Counted from the first letter of the stretch, positions 41,150 to 50,336 are shown. The stretch: DNA of 64,000 bases from Chitinophaga sancti (GCF_034087045.1 NZ_CP139247.1:4738001-4802000), one strand, 5' to 3'. Notes: generated from the sequence alone by a model not told the origin. Numbers and translations: made by a program.

Positions 41150-44100
41150 ATGAAGCAACACACATTGCCCCTGGCATTGAAGAGGATCCTATGTGTTCCC
41201 CTCTTCCTCCTTATTCTGTTACCGCTCACCACCCGAGCCCAGCAAACCATCAAAGGGAAAGTCTCGGATGATGCTAAAAACCCCCTAGCCGGTGTTTCTA
41301 TCGCCATCAAAAACACCCACCGTGGTACCGTCACCGCGCCCGACGGCTCTTACAGCATCTCTGCCGCCAATGGCGAAACCCTGGTATACACCTTTATCGG
41401 TTATAATACCCTGGAAATCACCGTCAAACCTGGTGTCCAATACAACATTACCCTCGCCCCAAACGTCCAGAATCTGGATCAGATGGTCGTGATCGGTTAT
41501 GGTACGCAAAAGAAAAGTTCCCTCACGGGTTCTGTCGCTTCCGTCAATGGCAAGACCCTCAATGAGTTGCCCGTAGCCAGTGTACAGCAGGCCTTGCAGG
41601 GGCGTGTACCGGGTGTGACTGTCACTAATAATGGTGCTCCTGGTACAGACCCCATTGTTCGGATCAGGGGTATCAGCTCCATTAGTTATGCCTCGGATCC
41701 CTTGTACGTGATCGATGGATTTCCGACTTCCAACCTCACCAGCTTTGACAGCAAAGACGTCCTCTCTGTCGAAGTGCTGAAAGACGCCAGTGCTGCAGCT
41801 ATCTATGGTTCCCGCGCTACCAATGGGGTCGTTATTATTACTACTAAAAAAGGTAACCGCGGCAACAAAGCAGAAGTAAGACTCGATACCTACACAGGTG
41901 TACAAACTGCCTGGAAAAAGATCGACCTGCTCAATACCCAGCAGTATCTACAATATGAACGTGCCCTGAATGGTGCCGCCGGCATTTCCAAACCACCACG
42001 TCTTGAAGATGCGAACTGGAATTCACCTATTTACGACGGCACTTCCCAGACGTATGCGCAGACCAATACTGACTGGCAGGATGCCTATTTCAAAAGTGGC
42101 TTAATCACCCAGTCCAACCTTTCAGTAAGCGGCGGGAATGACAAATCTACTTTTTACATGTCCAGCGGTTACTTCAAGCAGGACGGGATTGCGCAGGGTG
42201 TCAACTATGAGCGTGGCAACTTCCGTATCAATTCAGAACACAACATCAGTCGTATCTTTAAGGTAGGAGAGAACCTGCTTGTCGCGTATTCCAATCAACG
42301 GTATGACAACACCTCCGGCAACCGAACCCGCCTTGCAAACGTAATTCGCGCTTTGCCATATCTGCCAGTGTACGATCCCACCACGCAAGGTGGTTTCCGG
42401 AATGCAGAAAACAGTGTGGATGGAGCTGACCCCACCAACCCTGTAGAAGACGCGCTACTGCTGGGCGATGCGCACCGTAAACTTTTCAAACTCTTAGGTA
42501 CTGTTTATGCACAGGTCAACTTTACCCCCTGGCTCAGTTTCCGCTCTGTATTTGGTGCAGACTACGCCGGCCAGTTTCAGCATCAATTTACTCCCATCTA
42601 TAATGACAAAGGCCGGAATTCCACTGTTGCGTCCATCAATGATCAGCGGGCCAACAGAACAACCTTACTCTACACAGAACAACTGACTTTAGATAAACAT
42701 TTTGGCAGGCACCATGTCAATGCCATCGCTGTATTTGAAAGACAGCCTGCCAGTAACTATGGGGAATCCCAGACAGGGAACCAGAGTACAAATGACATCG
42801 AGACACTGGTAGGTGCAACGAACGTATCCGCCTATTCTACCACCACAGCCACACTCATACAATCCTACATCGGCCGTCTGAATTACGAGTTCGGTGAAAA
42901 GTATTTACTGAGTGCTGCTATTCGCCGGGATGGTTTATCCGTATGGGCGCCTGGAAAGAAATTTCAGAGCTTCCCTTCTTTCTCCGCCGGTTGGCGTATA
43001 GACCAGGAAAGGTTTATGAAACCTGTTACCGCAGTTTCCGAATTAAAACTACGGGGTGGTTGGGGCGTTACAGGTCTGAATGCTATCGGTATTTTTCCGG
43101 CTTTGCAAAACTCTATATTGGCCAATGAATATCCCTGGCAGGCTATCGTGCAGGCTAATGGTGCTACCTATCCATTTGGTAATACCGTTACTGTGGGCAA
43201 TGCATCTTATTATAACCAGTTGGCAAGTGCTGACCTGGAATGGGAAAAGACCAAGCAGGTCAATGTGGGGTTGGACCTTGGGCTCTTTGATAATACCATC
43301 ACCTTCACTGCAGAATGGTATCGCCGTTTGACAGACAACCTGATCCTCACGATTCCCACACCTCCCAGCTTTGGTTATGGTGGCGCGGGGTCACAGCTCA
43401 ATGCCGCCAGTATGAAAAATACAGGGGTAGACCTTGCACTGGGCTATAACAAAACGAAAGGTGTTTTCAGGTGGAATGTAAATGGCAATATTGGTTTTAT
43501 CAGGAATAAGATCCTTAGTCTGAACACGCCGAATGCTACCATTGATGCAGGCTCCGACGCCGACTTCGGGAATGGCAACATGACTCGTACGGTGGCTGGA
43601 CAGCCGATTCAGTCATTCTATGGTTATGTCACCGATGGCATTTTTCAGAACCAGACCGAAGTAGATAAAGGGCCTGAGCAGCTTTCGGGTACAGACCCTG
43701 CCAAGAGCACAGCGCCTGGTGACATCCGGTTCAAAGATTTAAATGGGGATGGGGCAATCACATCTGCAGATCGTACCTTCCTGGGTTCTTATATTCCTAA
43801 ATATTCTTACTCCCTGAATTATAATGCGAACTGGCACCAGTTCGATCTTTCTGTTTTCTTCCAGGGGGTGCAGGGCAATAAAATCTACAATGGAACCCGG
43901 GTGTTGCGTGAAGGTATGGCTCGTTTATTTGGTGCGGGTACAGAGGTGTTGAATGCCTGGACGCCGGAGCATACGAATACTGATATTCCACGTGCTATAA
44001 GTGGGGATCCGAATTCGAATCTGCGGGTATCTAACCGCTGGATTGAAGATGGTTCTTACCTGAGGTTGAAGAATCTGATGATTGGGTATACACTGCGTAA

Positions 44101-44287
44101 TGGTGCTATTCGGTATATCAGCAGTTTTAGGGTGTATGTGTCTTCTCAGAACCTGCTCACTTTTACAAAATATAAAGGATGGGATCCTGAAATAGGGTCT
44201 AAAAATACTACGCTCACCAATGGTATTGATTATGGGCAGTACCCTGCAGCGCGTTCATTCCAGTTGGGTTTGCAGGTAGGTTTTTAA
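41150..44287 (+). CDS. SusC-like TonB-dependent outer-membrane transporter
   Basis: A 1045-residue transporter: signal peptide to about residue 30 (TTRAQ), CarboxypepD_reg-like domain (IKGKVSDDAKNPLAGVSIAI), TonB-box region MVVIGYGTQKKSSLTGSV, plug (RVPGVTVTNNGAPGTD, GSRATNGVVIITTKKG) and a 22-strand barrel ending QVGF. It has no STN domain, so it should not use FecR signalling. It pairs with the SusD at 44479; nearby GH43 and GH115 suggest a xylan-derived oligosaccharide. Its last codons recur downstream. Confidence 0.95.
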   Translation: MKQHTLPLALKRILCVPLFLLILLPLTTRAQQTIKGKVSDDAKNPLAGVSIAIKNTHRGTVTAPDGSYSISAANGETLVYTFIGYNTLEITVKPGVQYNITLAPNVQNLDQMVVIGYGTQKKSSLTGSVASVNGKTLNELPVASVQQALQGRVPGVTVTNNGAPGTDPIVRIRGISSISYASDPLYVIDGFPTSNLTSFDSKDVLSVEVLKDASAAAIYGSRATNGVVIITTKKGNRGNKAEVRLDTYTGVQTAWKKIDLLNTQQYLQYERALNGAAGISKPPRLEDANWNSPIYDGTSQTYAQTNTDWQDAYFKSGLITQSNLSVSGGNDKSTFYMSSGYFKQDGIAQGVNYERGNFRINSEHNISRIFKVGENLLVAYSNQRYDNTSGNRTRLANVIRALPYLPVYDPTTQGGFRNAENSVDGADPTNPVEDALLLGDAHRKLFKLLGTVYAQVNFTPWLSFRSVFGADYAGQFQHQFTPIYNDKGRNSTVASINDQRANRTTLLYTEQLTLDKHFGRHHVNAIAVFERQPASNYGESQTGNQSTNDIETLVGATNVSAYSTTTATLIQSYIGRLNYEFGEKYLLSAAIRRDGLSVWAPGKKFQSFPSFSAGWRIDQERFMKPVTAVSELKLRGGWGVTGLNAIGIFPALQNSILANEYPWQAIVQANGATYPFGNTVTVGNASYYNQLASADLEWEKTKQVNVGLDLGLFDNTITFTAEWYRRLTDNLILTIPTPPSFGYGGAGSQLNAASMKNTGVDLALGYNKTKGVFRWNVNGNIGFIRNKILSLNTPNATIDAGSDADFGNGNMTRTVAGQPIQSFYGYVTDGIFQNQTEVDKGPEQLSGTDPAKSTAPGDIRFKDLNGDGAITSADRTFLGSYIPKYSYSLNYNANWHQFDLSVFFQGVQGNKIYNGTRVLREGMARLFGAGTEVLNAWTPEHTNTDIPRAISGDPNSNLRVSNRWIEDGSYLRLKNLMIGYTLRNGAIRYISSFRVYVSSQNLLTFTKYKGWDPEIGSKNTTLTNGIDYGQYPAARSFQLGLQVGF

Positions 44288-44460
44288 TAACTGCTTTCTT
44301 ACCGCTGGCGCTGGCTATGGTAGTATCCTGCTGGTGGTTGCAGTCAGTTGATGTTAAAAGCAGGATTTTAATCAGGAGCCGCAACTGAAAGATCTGGAAA
44401 AGGAATTATATCATTTGTCCAGCCTCCTTTCGGTTGATTTTACAAGTAGGATTTAAATCA
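44237..44460 (+). repeat. Decayed tandem repeat of the susC 3' end, 3 copies, about 84-86 bp
   Basis: CAGTACCCTGCAGCGCG at 44237 and TAGTATCCTGCTGGTGG at 44321 are 84 bp apart, and the following TAA codons (44285 and 44369) are also 84 bp apart. A third copy ends at GTAGGATTTAAATCA, about 86 bp further on, with the stop changed to AAA. Similarity is clear but imperfect. The array fills the gap to the susD ATG at 44479. Confidence 0.75.
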
Positions 44461-44478
44461 TATACAAAAACTGAAAAC

Positions 44479-46029
44479 ATGTATAAGTACATATTCATCG
44501 CCTGTTTGCTTCTTGGTGGACTAGGCTGTACCAAAGACCTTGACAAAACAAATCCAGGGTATGCTACCCTTGATAACTATTTCAAAAACAGCACAGAATT
44601 GCTAAGTGGCACCAACGCTATTTACTCCACCTTCCACGCCAGCACCCTCATTGCCCGTGAATGGTTTTTCGTTCATGACCTCCGCAGCGACGACGTCTCG
44701 TCCGGTGGTGGTCAGTTGGAAGTACCCCGCGGTCAGATCCTGAACGGCGCTACTACGGCAGATAATTCCGTGATAAGTTCTGTATGGCAGGGATTATATA
44801 TCATCATCCATCGTTCCAATACAGTTATTGGCAGTGCACCTCTTGTCACCGATAATGACGCCGTTCGTGACCAGTGTGTAGCCCAGGCGAAGTTCTTCCG
44901 GGCATGGGCCTATTTTGAATTAGTGACCCTGTGGGGACCAGTTCCTATGTACACACAGGTCGTAACTGAATCCAACCAGTTCCAACCCCGCGCAGCAGAA
45001 ACTGCTATCTATGACCAGATCATCCAGGACCTCACAGATGCCGCCGGAACACTCAGCGCAACTTATGCAGCCGCTGATCTGGGGCGGGTATCATCTGGCG
45101 CGGCCTATGCTATGCTGGGCAGAGTATACATGCAGAAAGGCGACTACACATCTGCCAAGACAGCATTGTCACAGATAGTTAGTTCCAATCTTTATCGCCT
45201 TGTAGACAACTTTAATGACAATTTCCTGGAAGAGACTGAGTTCAATGCCGAATCTATCTGGGAAGCTGTCTTTGTAGACAAAGGTGATAATTCCTTTGAC
45301 TGGGGTGGTACTGGTGATGGCGCAGGTAATGCACAATCTACCATCCGCAACCAGGAATATTGTCCGCTGGCATGGCGTAATTTAATTCCATCTAATAAAT
45401 TTTTGAACGAATTTGAAAACACTGCTTCTGGTGCCGCTAAAACAGACCCACGCTATAAATGGACGGTGTATGAAACGGGTGATCCCTTTAACAATGACGC
45501 AGATGTACTGACAGATGCGATGCAAAATGGGAACTCTTCTACTGTAAATGGCGTGACGAAAAAGATCAGCTGGCGCAAGTTTATGCTCATTTACAAGCAG
45601 AGTCTGTCCACGGCTTCTTATCACCCCGGTGGCAATAACCAGCGTATCATCCGCTATGCAGATGTGTTGCTTATGCTGGCAGAGTGTGCGAACGAAACCG
45701 GTGATATAGCGGGAGCTGTCAGCTACCTGAACATGGTTAGAGATCGTCCTTCTGTAGCAATGCCACATTATCCTACTGCCCAATTTCCAACCGGATCAAA
45801 GGATCAGGTGACAAAAGCAATAATGCATGAAAGAACGGTTGAATTGGGAGATGAAGAGGTGCGTAACCGCGATATCTTAAGGTGGCGGAAAATGGGGTAT
45901 TTCACGACTGATCCTATTAGTTATTTCAGAAAGAATCGGGATGAGTTATTACCTATTCCTCAATCAGAAATTGATAATAATCCTGCGTTGGCAGATGGGG
46001 GGATTGCCGCACAAAATTCCGGTTATTAA
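44479..46029 (+). CDS. SusD/RagB-family glycan-binding lipoprotein
   Basis: 516 residues from ATG 44479 (MYKYIFIACLLLGGLGC); lipobox LLGGLGC with C17. Tetratricopeptide-like helices (FFRAWAYFELVTLWGPVPM, AYAMLGRVYMQKGDY) and the C-terminal SusD domain (RYADVLLMLAECANE, ERTVELGDEEVRNRDILRW, NSGY). It caps the SusC barrel at the cell surface. The 45-nt upstream extension of the frame is the decayed SusC-tail repeat. Confidence 0.95.
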   Translation: MYKYIFIACLLLGGLGCTKDLDKTNPGYATLDNYFKNSTELLSGTNAIYSTFHASTLIAREWFFVHDLRSDDVSSGGGQLEVPRGQILNGATTADNSVISSVWQGLYIIIHRSNTVIGSAPLVTDNDAVRDQCVAQAKFFRAWAYFELVTLWGPVPMYTQVVTESNQFQPRAAETAIYDQIIQDLTDAAGTLSATYAAADLGRVSSGAAYAMLGRVYMQKGDYTSAKTALSQIVSSNLYRLVDNFNDNFLEETEFNAESIWEAVFVDKGDNSFDWGGTGDGAGNAQSTIRNQEYCPLAWRNLIPSNKFLNEFENTASGAAKTDPRYKWTVYETGDPFNNDADVLTDAMQNGNSSTVNGVTKKISWRKFMLIYKQSLSTASYHPGGNNQRIIRYADVLLMLAECANETGDIAGAVSYLNMVRDRPSVAMPHYPTAQFPTGSKDQVTKAIMHERTVELGDEEVRNRDILRWRKMGYFTTDPISYFRKNRDELLPIPQSEIDNNPALADGGIAAQNSGY

Positions 46030-46190
46030 AGAGAAAGGTTCTTTGGTGATAATGATGACCTGTCTGCCTTTACAAATTCCGGTTATTAAAGAGAAAGGTT
46101 CTTTGGTGATAATGATGATCTTTCTTCCTTTACAAATTCAGGTTATTAAAGAGAAAGGTTCTTTGGTGATTATGATGTTCCTTTCTTCCT
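46012..46190 (+). repeat. Tandem array, 60-bp unit, 3 copies, carrying the susD 3' end
   Basis: GGTTATTAAAGAGAAAGG starts at 46021, 46081 and 46141, exactly 60 bp apart. The first is the real end of susD (NSGY-stop). Each copy repeats ACAAATTC(C/A)GGTTATTAA, that is TNSGY-stop, in the same frame, followed by a 42-bp spacer. The array ends at the hairpin beginning at 46190. Confidence 0.97.
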
Positions 46191-46223
46191 TTTATCAGCA
46201 AAGACTAGGCTTTGCTGATAAAA
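46190..46223. terminator. Hairpin after the SusC/SusD pair
   Basis: TTTTATCAGCAAAG (46190-46203) pairs perfectly with CTTTGCTGATAAAA (46210-46223). No T-run follows on the plus strand. From 46224 to 46352 I see no feature. Confidence 0.65.
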
Positions 46224-46352
46224 GGGGGAGGGGTAAATAATTTGGACCATATTAACCTCTTTTCTATATAAAACCCAATGGAAGGGATCCTGCATATACG
46301 TATTCCTTCGCATAATTAGGAAATCCAGCAGGTAAGTTTGTATGAGTATTGA

Positions 46353-47399
46353 TCAATGACCTGCCTGATGTTGTATCGTTTCGGGATGTATCGTCTCAAT
46401 ACTTCCATCCGCCTTATAATGCAGCTCCGTCACCTTTACATTTCTCAAATAAGTCTTACCAGATAACTCTACGTCATGATAAAACAAATACCATTTCCCA
46501 TCTTTTTCAACAATAGAATGATGCGTAGTCCATCCCGTTACAGGTGTCATGATGATGCCTTTGTAATTGAATGGTCCATAAGGAGAATCGCCAATCGCAT
46601 AACACAAGTTATGTGTATCACCTGTTGAATAAGAAAAATAATACTTCCCTTTGTATTTATGAACCCAGGAAGCTTCAAAGAATCGTTTGTCATTTTCCTT
46701 TTCGTGAAATGGCTGTCCATGTTCATCCAAAATGACTACCTCTTTTACCGGTCCATCAAAACCAGTCATATCCTTTTTCAGTTTTGCGATTCTAGGTAAT
46801 GCCGCTACATCATCTACATTGCGATTCCCGGCAGCGCCATCATATTTGTTATGATCCCATTTTTGCAATTGTCCACCCCATATTCCTCCGAAGTACATAT
46901 AGAAACTCCCATTCTCATCTTTAAACACACAAGGGTCTATACTATAACTCCCCACAATTGGTTTTGGCAAAGCTTTAAACGGGCCTTCGGGTTTACTGCT
47001 GGTGGCTACTCCGATATGGAAGATTCCTGCACTATCCTTTGCCGGGAAGTATAAATAATAAGTGTGGTTTGCATATGCTGCATCTGGTGCCCATAATTGT
47101 TTGTTTGCCCAGGGAACGTCTTTTAAACTTAAGGCGACTCCATGATCTGTTACTTTACCACCTATATGATCTAATGATAGCACATGGTAATCTTTCATAT
47201 CAAAATGACTACCTAAGTCGTCCTCGGGTACACCTGTTGCTGTATCGTGCGAAGGGTAAATGTAAAATCGGCCATTAAATACGTGGGCAGAAGGGTCTGC
47301 TGTATAAATATGCTTTACCAGTGGTTGTGCTATTCCTTGCAGGGATGCGTAAAAACAAAACAACCATGAACATAAACAAACAATTAATATCCGGGTCAT
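46353..47399 (-). CDS. Glycoside hydrolase family 43-like, secreted
   Basis: A 348-residue enzyme with a signal peptide (to about residue 24, QGIAQ). The five-bladed propeller shows HIYTADPSAHVFNGRFYIYP with the catalytic base Asp, QLWAPDAAYANHTYYLYF, SIDPCVFKDENGSFYMYFGG with the pKa-modulating Asp, FFEASWVHKYKGKYYFSYS with the acid Glu, and TTHHSIVEKDGKWYLFYHD. GH43 enzymes are beta-xylosidases or arabinosidases. It is downstream of and co-directional with GH115, so xylan side-chain or backbone trimming is likely. Confidence 0.92.
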   Translation of the reverse strand: MTRILIVCLCSWLFCFYASLQGIAQPLVKHIYTADPSAHVFNGRFYIYPSHDTATGVPEDDLGSHFDMKDYHVLSLDHIGGKVTDHGVALSLKDVPWANKQLWAPDAAYANHTYYLYFPAKDSAGIFHIGVATSSKPEGPFKALPKPIVGSYSIDPCVFKDENGSFYMYFGGIWGGQLQKWDHNKYDGAAGNRNVDDVAALPRIAKLKKDMTGFDGPVKEVVILDEHGQPFHEKENDKRFFEASWVHKYKGKYYFSYSTGDTHNLCYAIGDSPYGPFNYKGIIMTPVTGWTTHHSIVEKDGKWYLFYHDVELSGKTYLRNVKVTELHYKADGSIETIHPETIQHQAGH

Positions 47400-47700
47400 A
47401 AGTTAGTGTTTTTTAAATTCCATTTTTGTAAAAGAATATTGGTGAATACTGGGAATCTACCAGTTTATATCCGGGTCATAAGTTAGTGTTTTTCAAATTC
47501 CATTTTTGTAAAAGAATATTGGTGAATACTGGGAATCTACCAGTTTATATCCGGGTTATAAGTTAGTGTTTTTCAAATTCCATTTTTGTAAAAGAATATT
47601 GGTGAATACTGGGAATCTACCAGTTTATATCCGGGTCATAAGTTAGTGTTTTTCAAATTCAATACTTTGTAAAACAATCCCGGGTGAATACTGGGAATAC
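47389..47700 (-). repeat. Tandem array, 80-bp unit, 3 full copies plus the GH115 gene end
   Basis: CCGGGTCATA or CCGGGTTATA starts at 47391, 47471, 47551 and 47631, exactly 80 bp apart. On the minus strand each unit holds the tail EFEKH-stop of GH115, then CTT, then ATGACCCGGATAT, the first codons of the GH43 gene. The start codon is kept in two internal copies and lost (ATA) in the one at 47557-47559; internal starts read MTRI-stop. The copy at 47631 is the diverged true end of GH115. Confidence 0.96.
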
Positions 47701-50336
47701 ACAATTTCATGCTTTCCTGGTTTTAATGAATAGGAGAGTTTTACTTGAATAACATTATCAGATACCCATTTACTCCATAGCTCCTTATTATCATCATGGG
47801 CATTAATAGTCGTTGCCAATTCCTTCGCACCATCAATAGAAACCCCAAACCATAGCCCATCCCCATGCGTGAAATTCAAAGTAGGAGAGAAGTTAAGATA
47901 AATATTTGTATTCCCCGAAGCTTCAAACTCATATCTTGCTACTGCACCCGCACTATGATAAATGATGCTATCACTAAATGTACCACTATTAGCAAAACTG
48001 GTAATCCCATCTCCAAATTTTCCAATACCCTTTATATGCACCCAATCTCCATATTTCGACACATAACCTGTTGCTGAAATCTGTTTATATATCTTAGGCA
48101 CTACCGGGGGGGTATATGGCCCCGTCAAATCCGGCATTTTATTTACAGGCGGTTGTTGCCAGCCTGTATATCCAATATGCGTCTGGTCCATCATATGATT
48201 CCATTTTCCACCGGCTACCTGATGATATACCACTGTCAATAATGAATCCCGCATATAATATTTCCGCGCACTATCCGCCCATGCCTTATTCTGCACACGG
48301 TTGCTCTTATACAAAGCCACCGCATAATATAATCTGTGCAAATTGTACATCGCCTCTACAGGAAACTGTACCAGTTCAAAATAGGCATCTGAATAAGGCT
48401 GTAAACGCACTTTTTTAACCAGCTCTTCCCATTCGCCTACAATCTCTTTATATTGCTTTAATGTATAACTAGACTCATCCAGCAATTCCGGTTTCCGCCT
48501 GGCGGCCATTTCACTATATTGCCGAAGGTAATCGCCTATATTTCTGGCTGAATTCATGAATGAAAATCCGGAGTGTTTGGAAGAGTCAGCACTTGTTCTG
48601 TTCCCTTCTTCCATTCCTCCACTGGCATTCCCTTCCGCCATCCACTCATCCGATCCTTCCCCAAAATTTTCCTCCGCAAACTGTTTATAATAATCTGGTA
48701 AAGTATCCCCCGGTTCTGCCCTCCATGCATAATCCATAAAAAACGCTATCGGCAACTCCATCGGCTTCAAATCACCCACATTCACTATCCATATCTTATC
48801 CACTCCATACATCTTCGCCAAATGCAACTGTTCCCACACCCTTGCCAGGTTATTTGTATTCACCCATTTGTAATTCCTCGGATCCCCCACATAGTCAAAA
48901 TGATAATACACCCCATATCCTCCCTTCCGCTTCGGCATCAAAGGATCAGGAAACCTCCTGATATTCCCCCAATTATCATCACACAACAACAATGTCACAT
49001 CATCTGGTACCCGCATTCCTCTATCATAATAATCCTGCACTTCCTTATACAACGCCCACAACTGTGGCGTCTCCGCTGCCGGCTTGCCCGTCACCTCACT
49101 AATAATGGATCGCTGATCCCGCACAATCCTTTCTAATAAATCCGTCGCTGTTTCACTGCTCATGGGCAAATCTCCATCTCCCCGCATCCCTATCGTCACT
49201 ATACTTTCATGCTTTGCCATTGCGACAATCCCTTCCCTCCAAAAGGCCCTCAACACACTGTCATTTGCCACATAATCCCAGGCCCCCCGCCCATACCGCT
49301 TCCATTCCGCTTGTGCACGCAACATTGGCTCATGATGGCTTGTGCCCATCACTATTCCCCATTTATCTGCCAATACGGGATTCAATCGATCATCATCATT
49401 AAACGCATTTCCCCACATCGCCGGCCATAAATAATTTCCTCTTAATCGTAATAGTAACTCAAATATCTTTTCATAAACATGATGATTAAACCCGCCAAAT
49501 TTCTCATGCGTCCATCCGGAAAATGCAGGCGCCTCATCATTTATAAATATCCCCCTGTATTGCACCGAAGGAGGTCCGAAATCATAACGTCCTTCCTGCA
49601 CAAATACTTTTTCCTTCTTTTTTATAGGTACATCCGCCCACCAATACCATGGCGACACTCCCAATTGCTTAGATAGTTCCAGTGCACCATAGGCCGCGCC
49701 CCGCTTATCACTGCCCAATATAATTACCTTCCCTGGAGAGACTGTAATTCGAAACGCCTCCCATTTTCCATTCAACCCCGTAGTATCCAAACCAGAAAAC
49801 ATATCTCTCTGAATTGTTTCCGACTTCCCACCCAACCCCGCAGTATCCAAACCCGAAAACACATTTCTCTGAATTGTTTCCGACTTCCCACCCAATCCCG
49901 TAGTATCCAAACCAGAAAACACATCTTTCTGAATCGCTTCCGACTTCCCACCTAACCCCGCAGTATCCAAAGCTGCAACCTCATCTCTCCGAACCCCTTT
50001 CCATTTCCCTCTCACCCTTACTGTATCCAAACCATCTCCCCACCCCACACTATCCTTCCCCAATCCTCTTCCAACTATCCCAATCAATATATACGGCCGC
50101 CCATCCAACCGATGCACAATCTCCGGCGCCCTCCCCGTCACCGCAAGCATATCCGCCCGCAGCAACTCCGCAGCCTTATTCACCAGCCAGTCATCCTGCT
50201 GATCAACATAAATAACTTCCGGTAATGCAAACGTATGTTGCGAGGCACGTGTGGTTATTATCTGCCGCGCATGAACCTGCGCATGCGTAATGGTTACATG
50301 GCACAGGAGGATTAACAGTGGAATACAGTTTTTCAT
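47643..50336 (-). CDS. Glycoside hydrolase family 115, alpha-glucuronidase of glucuronoxylan
   Basis: An 897-residue secreted enzyme (signal peptide to about residue 19, THAQ). Family blocks are LGVSPWYWWADVP, YRGIFINDEAP, NYLWPAMWGNAF, MGTSHHEPMLRAQ, IGMRGDGD, LLLCDDNWGN and WIVNVGDLKPMELP. GH115 removes (4-O-methyl)-glucuronic acid from internal xylose of xylan. Residues 101-200 contain a fivefold 20-residue repeat not usual in the family, placed just before the conserved region. Gene order GH115 to GH43 beside a SusC/SusD pair supports a glucuronoxylan locus. Confidence 0.95.
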   Translation of the reverse strand: MKNCIPLLILLCHVTITHAQVHARQIITTRASQHTFALPEVIYVDQQDDWLVNKAAELLRADMLAVTGRAPEIVHRLDGRPYILIGIVGRGLGKDSVGWGDGLDTVRVRGKWKGVRRDEVAALDTAGLGGKSEAIQKDVFSGLDTTGLGGKSETIQRNVFSGLDTAGLGGKSETIQRDMFSGLDTTGLNGKWEAFRITVSPGKVIILGSDKRGAAYGALELSKQLGVSPWYWWADVPIKKKEKVFVQEGRYDFGPPSVQYRGIFINDEAPAFSGWTHEKFGGFNHHVYEKIFELLLRLRGNYLWPAMWGNAFNDDDRLNPVLADKWGIVMGTSHHEPMLRAQAEWKRYGRGAWDYVANDSVLRAFWREGIVAMAKHESIVTIGMRGDGDLPMSSETATDLLERIVRDQRSIISEVTGKPAAETPQLWALYKEVQDYYDRGMRVPDDVTLLLCDDNWGNIRRFPDPLMPKRKGGYGVYYHFDYVGDPRNYKWVNTNNLARVWEQLHLAKMYGVDKIWIVNVGDLKPMELPIAFFMDYAWRAEPGDTLPDYYKQFAEENFGEGSDEWMAEGNASGGMEEGNRTSADSSKHSGFSFMNSARNIGDYLRQYSEMAARRKPELLDESSYTLKQYKEIVGEWEELVKKVRLQPYSDAYFELVQFPVEAMYNLHRLYYAVALYKSNRVQNKAWADSARKYYMRDSLLTVVYHQVAGGKWNHMMDQTHIGYTGWQQPPVNKMPDLTGPYTPPVVPKIYKQISATGYVSKYGDWVHIKGIGKFGDGITSFANSGTFSDSIIYHSAGAVARYEFEASGNTNIYLNFSPTLNFTHGDGLWFGVSIDGAKELATTINAHDDNKELWSKWVSDNVIQVKLSYSLKPGKHEIVYSQYSPGIVLQSIEFEKH
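49737..50036 (-). repeat. In-frame coding array in GH115, 60-bp unit, 5 copies
   Basis: Residues 101-200 split into five 20-residue units of the type SGLDTTGLGGKSETIQRNVF. The last (SGLDTTGLNGKWEAFRITVS) looks like the native family segment with GKWE, and the first (DGLDTVRVRGKWKGVRRDEV) is degenerate. Middle copies are close in DNA sequence. Hence in-frame expansion of a native 20-residue segment. Confidence 0.93.

Noticed and set aside
46030..46240. Plus-strand frame encoding repeated IPVIKEKGSLVIMM peptides
   Set aside because: It is the out-of-frame reading of the 60-bp array after susD; each unit has a stop in the susD frame.
47389..47700. Insertion sequence or REP-type mobile element
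   Set aside because: No transposase, no terminal inverted repeats or target duplications, and the unit is built from the ends of the two neighbouring genes.
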